Assembly (NCBI RefSeq): GCF_014222285.1 | Contig: NZ_JACKZS010000063.1 | Span: 1 to 36,601, forward strand | Reading direction: 5' to 3' | From: Nostoc sp. UCD121 | GTDB lineage: Bacteria > Cyanobacteriota > Cyanobacteriia > Cyanobacteriales > Nostocaceae | Length of the DNA: 36,601 nt | Part shown: piece by piece, positions 16,429 to 25,448 of the stretch | Layout of the letters: each line of letters opens with the position of its first letter | Position numbering within the stretch: position 1 is the first letter of the stretch | Made by a program: the position numbers and the translations under genes | The notes under the pieces: generated by a model | The model's database searches: none | What the model saw: only the letters and a program-made list of their open reading frames with translations | Told to the model about the DNA's origin: nothing

Positions 16429-17970
16429 TTAGGCTGTCGTGATCAATTTCAGTAACCCGTTTGGAGCAAAAACATCGCGGTAGAAGGTCAATTGTTCTGT
16501 TTTGAGATAGCATCCGCCTCTATGCCCACGTCGAATCCAAGTAACATTTCCCTTGGCCAGCGTCTCGTTGGTTTCATCATCTACACACTTCCATTCAAAG
16601 AACGTAACTTCACCATGAAACATGACGATTGGCCAGCACATTGTGACACCTGGTTGAGCAATTAATGCCCACCAATGCTGTTCGCGTTCTTTTTGTTGTT
16701 CCAAGCCTTGATAGGGACCATCCTGGCAGAAATAAACCAAATCATCTCGATATTCACCAGTCAATATATCGCCTCGTCCCTGTCTCAATGCCTCACAATG
16801 GGTAGGCCACCATTCTTTATTCTCTTGTTCAATTTTTTCTAGAGTGTAATTAGGCCCAATCTGCGGCAAAGTCCTTTCTTTCATTGCCACAATCTTCTCA
16901 GCATCCTCTATAAGTTTTTTCGCTACATAAGCAGTCACCAGCCCCGGTCGAGAATAATCTGCTGCTAAATCTTTGTAGTAGTTAGTTCGTTTGTTAATAA
17001 ACGTGCTACCAGTGTTTTGGGAGTCATTAGAGTGACCATTTGAATTAGAGATAAGTTTTTGTTCCAACATAAGACTAACTACGTCCTCCTTGAGTTGATT
17101 AGTTGCGCCAATATTTGCAATCAGTTCTGCTACTGTAGAACTCCGCTGACCCGCTAGCGTCATTTTGCCATCGTAAACAAAGGTGTAAGCAGTTCGTTCG
17201 GGAAATGGTAAAAGTCTCTGGACATATTTAGCTTGGTCTTTGACAGCAAGAGCATATTCTTTGGAAGCAAAGAATGTTTCCATTTCCAGAGGGTTGGCAA
17301 AAGCAATTTCAAAGGCAGCTTGATACTGTTTTTCTGGAGATTCATAATGAGAGACTCCAGCAGCATCTGGGCGAGAATTATCTACTTGCTCAAACAAATG
17401 CAATCGAAATTTGAGGACAGAATTGCTTTGAATAACGCTGGGGGCAAAACTATCTGTCAGATATCGGCGAAAAGCTTCTACACTCACGGCATCAGATTTC
17501 TTTACCATGACGTGAAACTTAATTACACCTAGTTTACCGTTGGGATCTCCTGAGGGAATGCTATCAAGATAGGTTTGAGAATTACTAAAACTAGTGTTGT
17601 AGCCGATCGCTTTACTAAATACATTATGCTCGTCATCCATAAGGATGGCAGCAGATTTAAACCAGATATCCCGTTCGGTTGCTGTCTCAAATGTTAATTC
17701 GGCAATACCATTAAATTGATCTTCATCTGGACAAGTGTACTCAATACCGTTAATAGTTGGCCATAAACCACCCTCATTTTGAGCCAGGTGAAACTGCCAG
17801 TATTGGTGCTGACTTGGTAGCCTGGCGCAGACTGGACCGTGAACGTCTCTCCAATAGTCATCAAAGAGGTCTAGAGAAATTCCTTTACGTTTCCACAAGA
17901 GAACGTAGAAGGATAATTTACCTTTTTGATCGCGAATTGCATAATCAAATTTCCTGATTGTTGTTATCAT
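16429..17970 (-). CDS. Tandem EthD-like domains fused to a SnoaL-like domain
   Basis: A 513-residue protein. Two EthD-type dimeric alpha/beta-barrel domains are seen, about 15-130 (FYVLLWKRKGISLDLFDDYW, then HGPVCARL) and about 148-290 (KFHVMVKKSD, then FRRYLTDSFAP). A variable Ser/Asn-rich linker (300-325) leads to a SnoaL/NTF2-like domain at about 375-513 (WWPTHCEALRQGRGDI, FFEWKCVD). Residues 1-301 align without gaps to the start of the 904-residue protein, whereas the C-terminal part is unrelated to that protein's SnoaL domains. EthD domains occur in degradation and aromatic-polyketide tailoring; SnoaL folds cyclise or hydrate polyketides. The actual reaction is unknown. AAGGA precedes the ATG. 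It is the last gene of the minus-strand cluster, 241 bases after the MFS gene. Confidence 0.85.
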   Translation of the reverse strand: MITTIRKFDYAIRDQKGKLSFYVLLWKRKGISLDLFDDYWRDVHGPVCARLPSQHQYWQFHLAQNEGGLWPTINGIEYTCPDEDQFNGIAELTFETATERDIWFKSAAILMDDEHNVFSKAIGYNTSFSNSQTYLDSIPSGDPNGKLGVIKFHVMVKKSDAVSVEAFRRYLTDSFAPSVIQSNSVLKFRLHLFEQVDNSRPDAAGVSHYESPEKQYQAAFEIAFANPLEMETFFASKEYALAVKDQAKYVQRLLPFPERTAYTFVYDGKMTLAGQRSSTVAELIANIGATNQLKEDVVSLMLEQKLISNSNGHSNDSQNTGSTFINKRTNYYKDLAADYSRPGLVTAYVAKKLIEDAEKIVAMKERTLPQIGPNYTLEKIEQENKEWWPTHCEALRQGRGDILTGEYRDDLVYFCQDGPYQGLEQQKEREQHWWALIAQPGVTMCWPIVMFHGEVTFFEWKCVDDETNETLAKGNVTWIRRGHRGGCYLKTEQLTFYRDVFAPNGLLKLITTA

Positions 17971-18103
17971 GATTGTTTTCCTTTGTCCACATTTGCTGTC
18001 TTGATTTCTGAGGTTTGAAAACTTAGAATTTTGTCGAGGACACCGAAAAAATCAGCTATTTTATTTAAGCCTCCGTCAGGACGAAAACATAAATTATCGT
18101 AAC

Positions 18104-18126
18104 TTTGGTTGGGTTCCTCAACCAAA
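18104..18126. repeat. 8-bp hairpin between MFS and EthD genes
   Basis: TTTGGTTG (18104-18111) pairs with CAACCAAA (18119-18126) over a 7-nt loop. It lies in the 241-base gap on the 5' side of the EthD-SnoaL gene. No T-run follows on the minus strand, so it is more likely a processing or leader structure than a strong terminator. Confidence 0.4.
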
Positions 18127-18211
18127 CATTAGTAGGATGCGAACGCTAAATAAATAACGTGTTCATCAGCAGCTTTCTAAGTCCTTATAAGTTCTCTTTA
18201 ATAGCCTTAAT

Positions 18212-19408
18212 TCATTCCATACACGAACAACGTCTAAATACTAAAAGTGTGGCAATCGAAAGGCTTGCACTTACATAAAAAACACTATTGATTCCCCAAA
18301 TGCCAAAGGCTGCTCCCATTAACAATGGCCCTAATGTTTGCCCAAATCCTAAAAAGGTTCCGTTTATTGACATAACTGCTGCTAGATATTCTTTAGGTGC
18401 TAACTCTGCCAAGAGAGTTTGAATACTGGGGAAGCCGATGCCAAGACCTATCCCAAAAATCATGGTAGAAATTAATAGCAGCCAAAGACTGTGAATGAAG
18501 GGAACTATTCCTAGAGCTAAAGCAAAGATTACAAATGATGCTCTGATCAAAGTTCTTTTTGAGAATTTCTTTGTTAATCTTCCCAATTGTAGTGATGTGA
18601 GTGTAATTGTAGCAGACATACTTGAAAGAATAATGCCAATGGTAAAAGCAGAGGCATTAAATGAATCTTTTATCAGAAGTGGCAAATAAGTCACATAAGC
18701 TCCATAGAGAAGCATGAAAGTAGCAACTGTGCTGAAAAAGATTCCAAAAAATTGTCGATTGCTAACGCTTCCCCATGCATTTCTGAGATACTCATTAAAA
18801 TTCTGTTTGCTTTTTGGTTCAGGATTGTTTAAGGAAAACAAAACAAGCAGTCCTATAGGAATGGCCAATATGGGAAGCATAAAGGGATAATTCCATCCCA
18901 TCACCGCAGTTGCTCCGCCAATAGTTGGATAGGTTGCTGTACCTATACTACTGACACTGGCGTTGTAACCCATAGCAGCGGTGCGTTCTTTACCTGAATA
19001 TAAATCGCCAATAAGTGTCACGTTTAGAGAATTTAAGGAAGCTGCACCCATCCCCTCAATGAAGCGTAATATCAGTAACAGGTTAAAATCACGAACAAAC
19101 GCACATGCTACTCCGGCAATCCCAAATAACATTAGTGAGGGAACAAGTATCTTTTTTCTACCTAATCGGTCTGCAAGGATGCCAAGAATAGGGGTTAGTA
19201 AAATACTAGGAAGGGTGAATACTGTTACCAGTAATCCAATGTCTTGAGGTGGTACATTCAATTCTTGGGCTAGCTTAGGAAAAGTCGGAGTAATACTAGA
19301 AACTCCTAGTATACCCATCAAAGTAATACCGAAAATAATCAGAAGGTTTTTATCAAGATAGACTGGAGTACGCTTTTTTCCTTGACTGATACGTTCAATT
19401 GAATCCAT
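18212..19408 (-). CDS. MFS transporter, drug-efflux type
   Basis: A 398-residue integral membrane protein with about 12 predicted helices. The MFS signature between helices 2 and 3 is clear: GILADRLGRKKIL at about 76-88. Segments such as FIEGMGAASLNSLNVTLIGD and IFGIGLGIGFPSIQTLLAEL fit the DHA1 multidrug/tetracycline-like antiporters of about 400 residues. It likely exports a small molecule from the cytoplasm using the proton gradient. AGGAAG precedes the ATG. It lies downstream of the porin gene and upstream of an EthD-SnoaL gene, all on the minus strand, so the natural reading is self-export of the cluster's product. The C-terminus ends in VFRRCSCME with no long tail. Confidence 0.88.
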   Translation of the reverse strand: MDSIERISQGKKRTPVYLDKNLLIIFGITLMGILGVSSITPTFPKLAQELNVPPQDIGLLVTVFTLPSILLTPILGILADRLGRKKILVPSLMLFGIAGVACAFVRDFNLLLILRFIEGMGAASLNSLNVTLIGDLYSGKERTAAMGYNASVSSIGTATYPTIGGATAVMGWNYPFMLPILAIPIGLLVLFSLNNPEPKSKQNFNEYLRNAWGSVSNRQFFGIFFSTVATFMLLYGAYVTYLPLLIKDSFNASAFTIGIILSSMSATITLTSLQLGRLTKKFSKRTLIRASFVIFALALGIVPFIHSLWLLLISTMIFGIGLGIGFPSIQTLLAELAPKEYLAAVMSINGTFLGFGQTLGPLLMGAAFGIWGINSVFYVSASLSIATLLVFRRCSCME

Positions 19409-19529
19409 ATTAGGCTTCCTATTATTAATCGTATGGACAATAGCTTGTAGGTGATGAAGCTAATATTAATTGTTCAGTTTTTGTGATGAGAGTACAGGTT
19501 TTAGTACAATGTCTAAGCTAGTTTTGAGG

Positions 19530-19563
19530 GTTCTTAGTAAGGACTTTAGCCCTTACTAAGAAC
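19530..19563. terminator. 13-bp perfect stem-loop after the porin gene
   Basis: GTTCTTAGTAAGG (19530-19542) and CCTTACTAAGAAC (19551-19563) form a perfect 13-bp stem with an 8-nt loop, 34 bases beyond the porin stop on the minus strand. There is no T-run after it, so it may attenuate or protect the mRNA rather than stop transcription fully. It looks like a dispersed Nostoc repeat unit. It may split the cluster into an upstream part and an MFS-EthD part. Confidence 0.55.
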
Positions 19564-19596
19564 TTACCTACCCATCAATTTAGACTTGACAGACTA

Positions 19597-21300
19597 CTAG
19601 AAGGAAAAGACAGTTCGTATAGTACCAGTGATAATCGTGCCGTTACTGTTCTGGTTAGCAGGGTCGATGATTACCTGTGCTAATGGCGTGACCCTGATGT
19701 TGTCGCTAATTGGCAAGTTATAAAACGCTTCAATATTGGTCTGGGTAGCATTTCCGACTGTATTCTCAATGAACGGCTGACCCGCAGCAATCCCAGCTAA
19801 GGCTCCAGGGATGAACAGATCCCGGAACGCGACACCAGCCATCCAGTAGTTGGGGTTAATGTCACCCTGAAATGTGTTTTTGTAGTCGCCATAGCCATAG
19901 CGACCAAAGATACCAAGTCTCTGTGAGAGCGCTAGTTCAAAGTTGACTCCGAAAGCATTAAAGCGGCTATCGAATACCTGACCACCACTGTACTGAAGAC
20001 GTAGAGCAAAAGCTTTGCTGGGAGAGTATTCCAGCTCAATGATGCCTTGGTAAGGATCTCCGAATAACCCACCATTACCACCACGGTTAGGAAATATCAG
20101 TATAGGGGCTGATGGTCCACCAATAAATCTGTTGCTATCAGAGTTTAAACTAGCCGCATTTGCCGCTACATACACTGCTCGGAACTTAAATGAACCCGCT
20201 CCCGGATTCCAGTTAATTACTGCACCCGATCCAGCAGGGCGGGGGAACAGGATAAAGTTGTTGATCAAAGCCTGGGTCGAGAAGTCAAGAAAGCTAGTGT
20301 TAGCGTAGCTGTTTTTATCTACAAAGTCTGGAGCAACGATCGCAGCTCCTAGAGTTACACTAAGATCCTTTACAGGGGTGAAAGTGTAAAAAAGACGACC
20401 AATGCCCAACAGGTCGTTTCTACCAGGAACAGAGAAATCTAGGACACTTCCAAAGTTGGGTTCCAGAAATCCGGCAGCGTTATCAGTGGAACCATCACTA
20501 CCTGCAATTAAGCGAATTTGTAGGAGATCAGTTCCATTAAAACTGGTGTTCAGATTTAGGGAAGCCCGATAAAGAAAGGTAGTATTGGGGTTCTGGTCGG
20601 CAATTACTGCCCCTGTAGGAGCAATAATGCGATCGCCACTAAATCCTCCCATATTTACGGCAAAAATTGCTTGGCCAACTAACTTCGTAGTGGTAGAAAA
20701 TTGATTGGCTGCTAGTTCTGCCGTGCGTGCTTCTAAGTTATCTAAACGACCCCGCACATTAACAATTTCTGCGGAAAATTCTGCTTGTAGCCGTTGCAAA
20801 GTAACCAAATCTTCTTTTGTCACTAGGTCGGCTGTTGTAGCAATCTGCTCATTAACTCGGTCTAAACAAGCGCTCAAATTGGCAGCAAATTCATAGCGGG
20901 TCAAAGCTTGGTTCCCACGATAGGTGCCATCGGCATAGCCGATGATACAACCGTAGCGTTGAATTAGGGACTGCAACGCTTGGAAAGCCCAGTCGGTGTG
21001 CTGCACATCTGCAAACTCGGATACAGAGGTGACTGAATCCATTGAAGTAGGCGTGGGAGTAGCATTCGGGGCGGGTTGGGCTATGTGAGTGGTAGTCGCG
21101 GGAATGATTTCAGCCGTTGCGGCTTTGTCTGTTGCTCCTTGAGTGTCAGGGCTGGCAGCAGATAACGCCTTAGTAGTGATTATCCATTCAGGGCTAACAG
21201 CACTAGTCTCAGACAGTTCGGCTAGTGCGGAATTGCTGTGGGCAATTAGTCCCAGAATGCTGATGCTACTGACAAAGTGCAAATAAATTCTTCTCACCAC
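19597..21300 (-). CDS. SLH-domain OprB-type outer-membrane porin
   Basis: A 567-residue exported protein. A signal peptide ends near HSNSALA-E (residue 27). A Thr/Pro/Ala-rich spacer precedes an SLH domain at about 94-150 (FADVQHTDWAFQALQSLI, then GYADGTYRGNQALTRYEFAA), a coiled coil at 155-200, and an OprB-like beta-barrel to the C-terminal Phe. The SLH domain anchors the protein to pectin-linked peptidoglycan, and the barrel forms a channel for small solutes or inorganic ions. The start is GTG: translation in frame begins right after a TGA and no internal ATG exists before the signal peptide. Cyanobacterial genomes carry many such porins, so placement in this cluster may reflect a dedicated outer-membrane route. 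It follows the SDR gene by 106 bases. Confidence 0.9.
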   Translation of the reverse strand: MVRRIYLHFVSSISILGLIAHSNSALAELSETSAVSPEWIITTKALSAASPDTQGATDKAATAEIIPATTTHIAQPAPNATPTPTSMDSVTSVSEFADVQHTDWAFQALQSLIQRYGCIIGYADGTYRGNQALTRYEFAANLSACLDRVNEQIATTADLVTKEDLVTLQRLQAEFSAEIVNVRGRLDNLEARTAELAANQFSTTTKLVGQAIFAVNMGGFSGDRIIAPTGAVIADQNPNTTFLYRASLNLNTSFNGTDLLQIRLIAGSDGSTDNAAGFLEPNFGSVLDFSVPGRNDLLGIGRLFYTFTPVKDLSVTLGAAIVAPDFVDKNSYANTSFLDFSTQALINNFILFPRPAGSGAVINWNPGAGSFKFRAVYVAANAASLNSDSNRFIGGPSAPILIFPNRGGNGGLFGDPYQGIIELEYSPSKAFALRLQYSGGQVFDSRFNAFGVNFELALSQRLGIFGRYGYGDYKNTFQGDINPNYWMAGVAFRDLFIPGALAGIAAGQPFIENTVGNATQTNIEAFYNLPISDNIRVTPLAQVIIDPANQNSNGTIITGTIRTVFSF

Positions 21301-21406
21301 TAATCACTTGTAAAATACTCAACTAACTTTGGATAGTACTACTATCTGTGCCCGGCTCTCCCTGCCTATCTCAACTGATAAATCTATTGAACTCAAGCGT
21401 ATTAGT

Positions 21407-22141
21407 CTATATTGCTCCGCCGCCAGCTTGGATATTTTGCCCTGTGAGCCAGCGTGCCTCTTCGCTGACCAAGAACGCAACGACATCCGCGATGTCAGCA
21501 GGTTGTCCTAGCCGACCCAAGGGAGACATTTTCACTCCCTTTTCTTTCATTTGCGGATTGTTAGCCAGCATTTCGGTATCCGTAAAGCCTGGTGAAACGG
21601 CATTGACTGTGATACCGCGCCCCCCTATTTCCTTAGCAAGTGCCTTGGTAAACTGTTCCACTGCTGCCTTGCTTCCAGCGTAGATGGAAGCGGTAGGGCT
21701 AGCCGAAACAGTGCCACCCGTTGAAATGCTGACGATGCGACCGTTGTCCGCCATCCGCCGCGCTGCTTCCTGTAAGGCGAAGAAAGTACCCCTAGCGTTG
21801 AGCGTAAAGGTTGTATCAAATTCTTCCTCAGTCAGTTCGACCACTGGCTTATAAATCGCGAGTCCCGCATTGTTAACCAGGATGTCTAAGTGGCCGAAGT
21901 GATCGACTGTTGCTTGGAACAGGTGGCGGATGTCGTTAACTTGGCTCATATCGGCTTGTAAGGCAAGGGCTTGTCCACCCCTAGCTTCGATGCCTGTAAT
22001 TACTTCTTTGGCCTTACCAGAACTGTGGACGTAGTTGACCACAACAGAGGCACCATCTTGAGCTAACCGTTCTGCGATCGCTTGTCCAATACCGCGTGAT
22101 GCTCCAGTCACAATCGCAACTTTTCCTGCAAGTGTTCCCAT
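21407..22141 (-). CDS. SDR-family oxidoreductase (FabG-like)
   Basis: A 244-residue classical short-chain dehydrogenase/reductase. The cofactor site is TGASRGIG (12-19), the structural NNAG is at 90-93, and the catalytic residues are S140 (with S138), Y154 and K158 in the YAGSK motif. The C-terminal half has the SPGFTDTEM loop and a LVSEEARWLTGQNIQAGGG end typical of FabG-like 3-ketoacyl reductases. D64 after the fourth strand is conserved. NADPH preference is suggested by the Arg in the glycine motif. It probably reduces a carbonyl on a small molecule; FabG-like enzymes in gene clusters often act on polyketide or quinone intermediates. It lies between the bicupin and porin genes, all co-directional. 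The fatty-acid housekeeping FabG is usually elsewhere, so I give no gene symbol. Confidence 0.92.
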   Translation of the reverse strand: MGTLAGKVAIVTGASRGIGQAIAERLAQDGASVVVNYVHSSGKAKEVITGIEARGGQALALQADMSQVNDIRHLFQATVDHFGHLDILVNNAGLAIYKPVVELTEEEFDTTFTLNARGTFFALQEAARRMADNGRIVSISTGGTVSASPTASIYAGSKAAVEQFTKALAKEIGGRGITVNAVSPGFTDTEMLANNPQMKEKGVKMSPLGRLGQPADIADVVAFLVSEEARWLTGQNIQAGGGAI

Positions 22142-22225
22142 AATGTTATTCTCGTTTATTTCGATGGATCAGTTCAGCTGAGTCGTGTAATAAGTAATTA
22201 AGTTCGGTTCATCACAGCTTCTTAG

Positions 22226-23299
22226 TTACTCTAGATTCGAAAAACTGACTAATTTCTGCTTTTTCTGTTTGCGTTTCAATACTAAAATTGCACTAAATCC
22301 CAATACACCCAACCAAGAAGAGGGTTCGGGGACTGCAATCGGGGTACGAAGGAATAGAGTCCTTGCTTGGGTGGTTCCAAGGTTTTGAAAACTGTAAAGT
22401 GTGTCTTCGGGAAGATAAACAAAAGTTCCGGGTTTGGCAACAAAACTTTGGTTTGGCAACTCGAATGTCAACTCCCCTGCTAAAACGTAGAACGACTCAG
22501 CTTCTTTAGAGTTGCTTTGTAGTAGCCCAGGCTCACTTTGTGGTTGAAGGGAAACATCAAATAGCGAGAACAGACCGTCAGTTTCGTTACCAGTTGCTAA
22601 AGAAGTATACCTGTTATTCCCAATTAAGGTTGACTCACGATCTGGTGCATCTGGTGGCACTACTAGGAAATCTAAAAGTCCATCTGTGGGGGGGGGTGTG
22701 GTTCCAGGTAGTATAGGACTTATACCGTAATTAGAACCTTCTTCCGCAAATCTTCGGAGATCCTCTTCAGTGATGGGAGGTGGCGGAGCAGTTCTGTCGG
22801 TAACTGGCGTGCCCAAGTTAGTGAATAAATTCTCAAGTCCAGCGGGAGTAGTAAGCGATAGCGTCCTCACTGGCGTTGTTGTACGGTTTATAAATGAGTG
22901 AGGTCTGCCTTTAGGAAGGTAAATGAAGGTTCCGGGGGTCGCAACCATGCTATTGTTGCGGTCTCCCATTTGAACCGTCAACTCTCCTTGTAGGATAAAG
23001 AACGACTCAGCTTCGCGACCGTGGACATGCAGATCAGGCCCGCCCCCAGGTGGAACATCAAAATTGAATAGCGAGAACAGCTGCTTGGTTTCTTTACCAG
23101 TTGCTAAAAAGGTATACAAGTCGCCCGATGCATAGAACGCCTCACGATCTGGGGCACCTGGTGGTACAAGTAAAATATTCTCTGATTCTTCTTCATGTCC
23201 CCCATGTTCTCCATGTGCGTATGCAGTTTCTAGTCCGAAACAAAAACCTGAAATCACTGCTCCAGTGATGAGCATTGATAACTTTTTTTTAGTAACCAT
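22226..23299 (-). CDS. Exported double-cupin protein with PEP-CTERM anchor
   Basis: A 357-residue protein. A signal peptide (about 1-28, ending TAYA) is followed by a His-rich run (HGEHGGHEEE). Cupin 1 (about 45-155) keeps the metal ligands: HVHGREAESF (two His and Glu) and the later His in GRPHSF. Cupin 2 (about 215-325) is a clear duplicate, starting with the same VPPDAPDRES motif, but the matching positions read SNSKEAESF and DTLYSF, so three metal ligands are lost. The C-terminus is a PEP-CTERM sorting signal: VPEPSSWLGVLG, a hydrophobic segment, then Lys/Arg-rich KRKQKKQK. Bicupins include oxalate decarboxylases and quercetin dioxygenases; here one catalytic and one structural domain are expected. 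Substrate unknown. It lies 84 bases upstream of the SDR gene on the same strand. Confidence 0.85.
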   Translation of the reverse strand: MVTKKKLSMLITGAVISGFCFGLETAYAHGEHGGHEEESENILLVPPGAPDREAFYASGDLYTFLATGKETKQLFSLFNFDVPPGGGPDLHVHGREAESFFILQGELTVQMGDRNNSMVATPGTFIYLPKGRPHSFINRTTTPVRTLSLTTPAGLENLFTNLGTPVTDRTAPPPPITEEDLRRFAEEGSNYGISPILPGTTPPPTDGLLDFLVVPPDAPDRESTLIGNNRYTSLATGNETDGLFSLFDVSLQPQSEPGLLQSNSKEAESFYVLAGELTFELPNQSFVAKPGTFVYLPEDTLYSFQNLGTTQARTLFLRTPIAVPEPSSWLGVLGFSAILVLKRKQKKQKLVSFSNLE

Positions 23300-23487
23300 A
23301 TACAGGTGGCTCTTTAACTAAAAATCTACAGCGCTAACATCCTAATAACGACTCTGTTCACTAAGCCCAACTCTTGGAGAGGCTGCGTTAACGGTCATGC
23401 AATAGAGAATAGGCAACAGGAAATAGTGATGAAAATAACCCGAATACGTCCTTATAGAAATCTCCATAATTAAAATTAGGGGATTTT

Positions 23488-23513
23488 CCTATTGCCTTAT
23501 TGCCTATTGCCTT
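23488..23513. repeat. Short tandem TATTGCC-type heptanucleotide repeat
   Basis: Three near-identical heptamer units (CCTATTGCCTTATTGCC then TATTGCC) lie directly beside the 3' end of the SnoaL gene. Related units (TTGCCTATTCTC on the minus strand) occur near 23400. Short tandemly repeated heptamers of this kind are typical of heterocystous cyanobacteria. Confidence 0.6.
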
Positions 23514-23523
23514 TTAATGGCTT

Positions 23524-23967
23524 TTACTTGATCAAGCCGACACTGGAAGAGTATTTATTCTCATGGCCATTTGTTTGAGTTGGTTGTTCTTGGAGCTGAA
23601 TTTCATAAAATGGCAAAATATCTGCATAGACTCGCCATTCACTAACCTGATTGCCTCTCATCCGGTAGATATCGCAACAGGCAATAGTTAGATGTCTCTT
23701 ATCCTGAACAGTGATGTATTTAGCATCCATTTCTACAACAACTACACCTGGATCATTCCAAATCTTTCGGACATTATGTCCTGTAAATTTTGCGGTATTT
23801 GCAAACATCGAAGATAAGAAATTCACAACAGCTTGCTTACCGTAAACAGGTTCAGATGAACCAACTTTATAAAAGATGTCATCAGTAAGAAATCGCTTGA
23901 CTTGTTCCCAATCTTCTTTTAGTACGAACCCTGAAAGTTGTACAACAGCTTCTAATTGTTCTGACAT
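23524..23967 (-). CDS. Stand-alone SnoaL-like protein
   Basis: A 147-residue SnoaL/NTF2-like protein. It is nearly the same as residues 759-904 of the 904-residue EthD-VOC-SnoaL protein, sharing LTDDIFYKVGSSEPVYGKQ, IACCDIYRMRGNQVSEWRVY and a QEQPTQTNG tail. The main differences are in the last ten residues. At DNA level the two copies are also very similar, so duplication looks recent. Family members bind small hydrophobic ligands in a conical cavity and act as cyclases, isomerases or hydratases, or only as binding proteins. The ATG is preceded by AGAAG. It lies 139 bases downstream of the Nif11-SnoaL2 gene. The copy may be an independently expressed partner of the large protein. Confidence 0.85.
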   Translation of the reverse strand: MSEQLEAVVQLSGFVLKEDWEQVKRFLTDDIFYKVGSSEPVYGKQAVVNFLSSMFANTAKFTGHNVRKIWNDPGVVVVEMDAKYITVQDKRHLTIACCDIYRMRGNQVSEWRVYADILPFYEIQLQEQPTQTNGHENKYSSSVGLIK

Positions 23968-24106
23968 AAATACTTCTTTTTTGTCTATTAATTATTGAAA
24001 GCAAGCTATTGACCATTGAGAAACAAAATCGTGTTTACAACCTCGATTTTTACGATATTTTAAACATGATTACTGTTATTAACCTGAAAATGCCGCGCTT
24101 TAAGCC

Positions 24107-25285
24107 TCACAGGGTATTCCAGGGAGACATATCTGCATAAACCCGCCATTCGCTCACCTGGTTTCCTCTCAAGCGATAGATGTCGCAACAGGCAATATTG
24201 ACATACTTTTTACTAGGAACTAGCTCGTATTTGGCATCCATTTCTATGGTGATAATGTCTGGTTCTTGCCAAACTTTTCTAACTTCATGACCAGAAAACA
24301 CCGCAGTATTTCTAAATACTTGCTTAAAAAAATTGACAACAGCTTGTGGGCCATAGACAGGTTCACCTGAACCGACTTTGTAAAAGATATCATCAGTCAA
24401 GTAAGTTTTGACCTTTTCCCAATCTTGAGCCATGATGAACTGTGCCAACTCACCAACAGATTTTAACTGCTCTGAGGACTTGTCATTTTCAGAGCCAATT
24501 GACCACTTAGGCCCAGCAATTGACCATTTCGGTACAAATCCATTTTTTACCCTTTCTTTTCCTTCAGGATGTTCTGCGAAATGCTTCCTCATTGTTCCAG
24601 GAGGTAGTAAATGCTTTCCTTCACTTGCAGTCAGCACAGATGCAGATTGAGGAACAGAAAGGGTAGGATCAAATACGGGATTTACATCCATAAAAATCCG
24701 CAGTTCGCTAAACTTTTGCCCTTCAACACGGAAAATGTCTGTACAAGGAAGAGAAATCATCGAACCATCCTTGCGCCAGTAAAGAACATCCATTTCCACA
24801 AACACTAAATCTCCTAGTTCCCATATCACCTTAATCTCGTGATATACGGCTGAGATTTGACTGAAAAAGTTATCTGCCGATTTTTTAATGGATTGTTTAT
24901 CTAAACACACCTCAAAATTGCCGAACTGATATACTGGACTGTCGGTAAAGAAGGTAATGAATCCTTCTGAATCAAAAGCCTCACCTCTAGAGAACAAGCG
25001 TTTTACTAAGTCTACATTTGTTCCTGAAATTTTTTCTATTGCCGGAGTTTTAGGGTTTGAAGTAGCTGCTGCTCCTACTAACTCACTCATCATTGATTGA
25101 ACAACTTCGCCAAAAACTACATGTACTGTCCCAAGGGATGCTGCTAATTCTTCTTTGGTCAATTCATAGCCATTTTCAGCCGCAATCCTGACAAAGCTTT
25201 CAGGAGTATTAGCTGAGTGAAGTTTCTGTTGCAAAGTAGGATTTTCAAAAGCAGATGCTAACAAACTAATTACTCTTTGTGACAT
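24107..25285 (-). CDS. Nif11-like N-terminus fused to two SnoaL-like domains
   Basis: A 392-residue protein. Residues about 1-50 match the Nif11-like leader motif: VISLLASAFENPTLQQKL, then ESFVRIAAENGYELTKEEL. No double-Gly cleavage site follows (the nearest stretch is LVGAAATSN, 69-77). SnoaL-like domain 1 spans about 90-205 (LVKRLFSRGEAFDSEGF, FSELRIFMDVNPVFDP); domain 2 about 272-388 (LTDDIFYKVGSGEPVYG, DIYRLRGNQVSEW). They match the two SnoaL domains of the 904-residue protein in the same order. The linker carries a doubled motif PKWSIAGPKWSIG at 252-264, also present in that protein. Nif11 segments usually serve as leader peptides of ribosomal natural products; a fusion to SnoaL enzymes is unusual. 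GAGGT precedes the ATG with good spacing. The gene follows the 904-residue gene by 163 bases. Confidence 0.85.
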   Translation of the reverse strand: MSQRVISLLASAFENPTLQQKLHSANTPESFVRIAAENGYELTKEELAASLGTVHVVFGEVVQSMMSELVGAAATSNPKTPAIEKISGTNVDLVKRLFSRGEAFDSEGFITFFTDSPVYQFGNFEVCLDKQSIKKSADNFFSQISAVYHEIKVIWELGDLVFVEMDVLYWRKDGSMISLPCTDIFRVEGQKFSELRIFMDVNPVFDPTLSVPQSASVLTASEGKHLLPPGTMRKHFAEHPEGKERVKNGFVPKWSIAGPKWSIGSENDKSSEQLKSVGELAQFIMAQDWEKVKTYLTDDIFYKVGSGEPVYGPQAVVNFFKQVFRNTAVFSGHEVRKVWQEPDIITIEMDAKYELVPSKKYVNIACCDIYRLRGNQVSEWRVYADMSPWNTL

Positions 25286-25448
25286 AAATTACCTCATTTT
25301 GTTCCTATAAATTGTGATAATCACGAACTACTTTATTGAGGCGAAAATCTGGGAGTTAAGATTTAAATTTGCACAGTGATCAATGCAGAAAGTATGTAGC
25401 GATTGCAGCATTCATTGTGCAAGTAAACTAACCGGATAAAACCTGATA

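Noticed and set aside
23488..23513. Possible CRISPR-like repeats
   Set aside because: The units are 7 bases long in direct tandem without spacers, i.e. a short tandem repeat; no CRISPR array or cas gene is seen.
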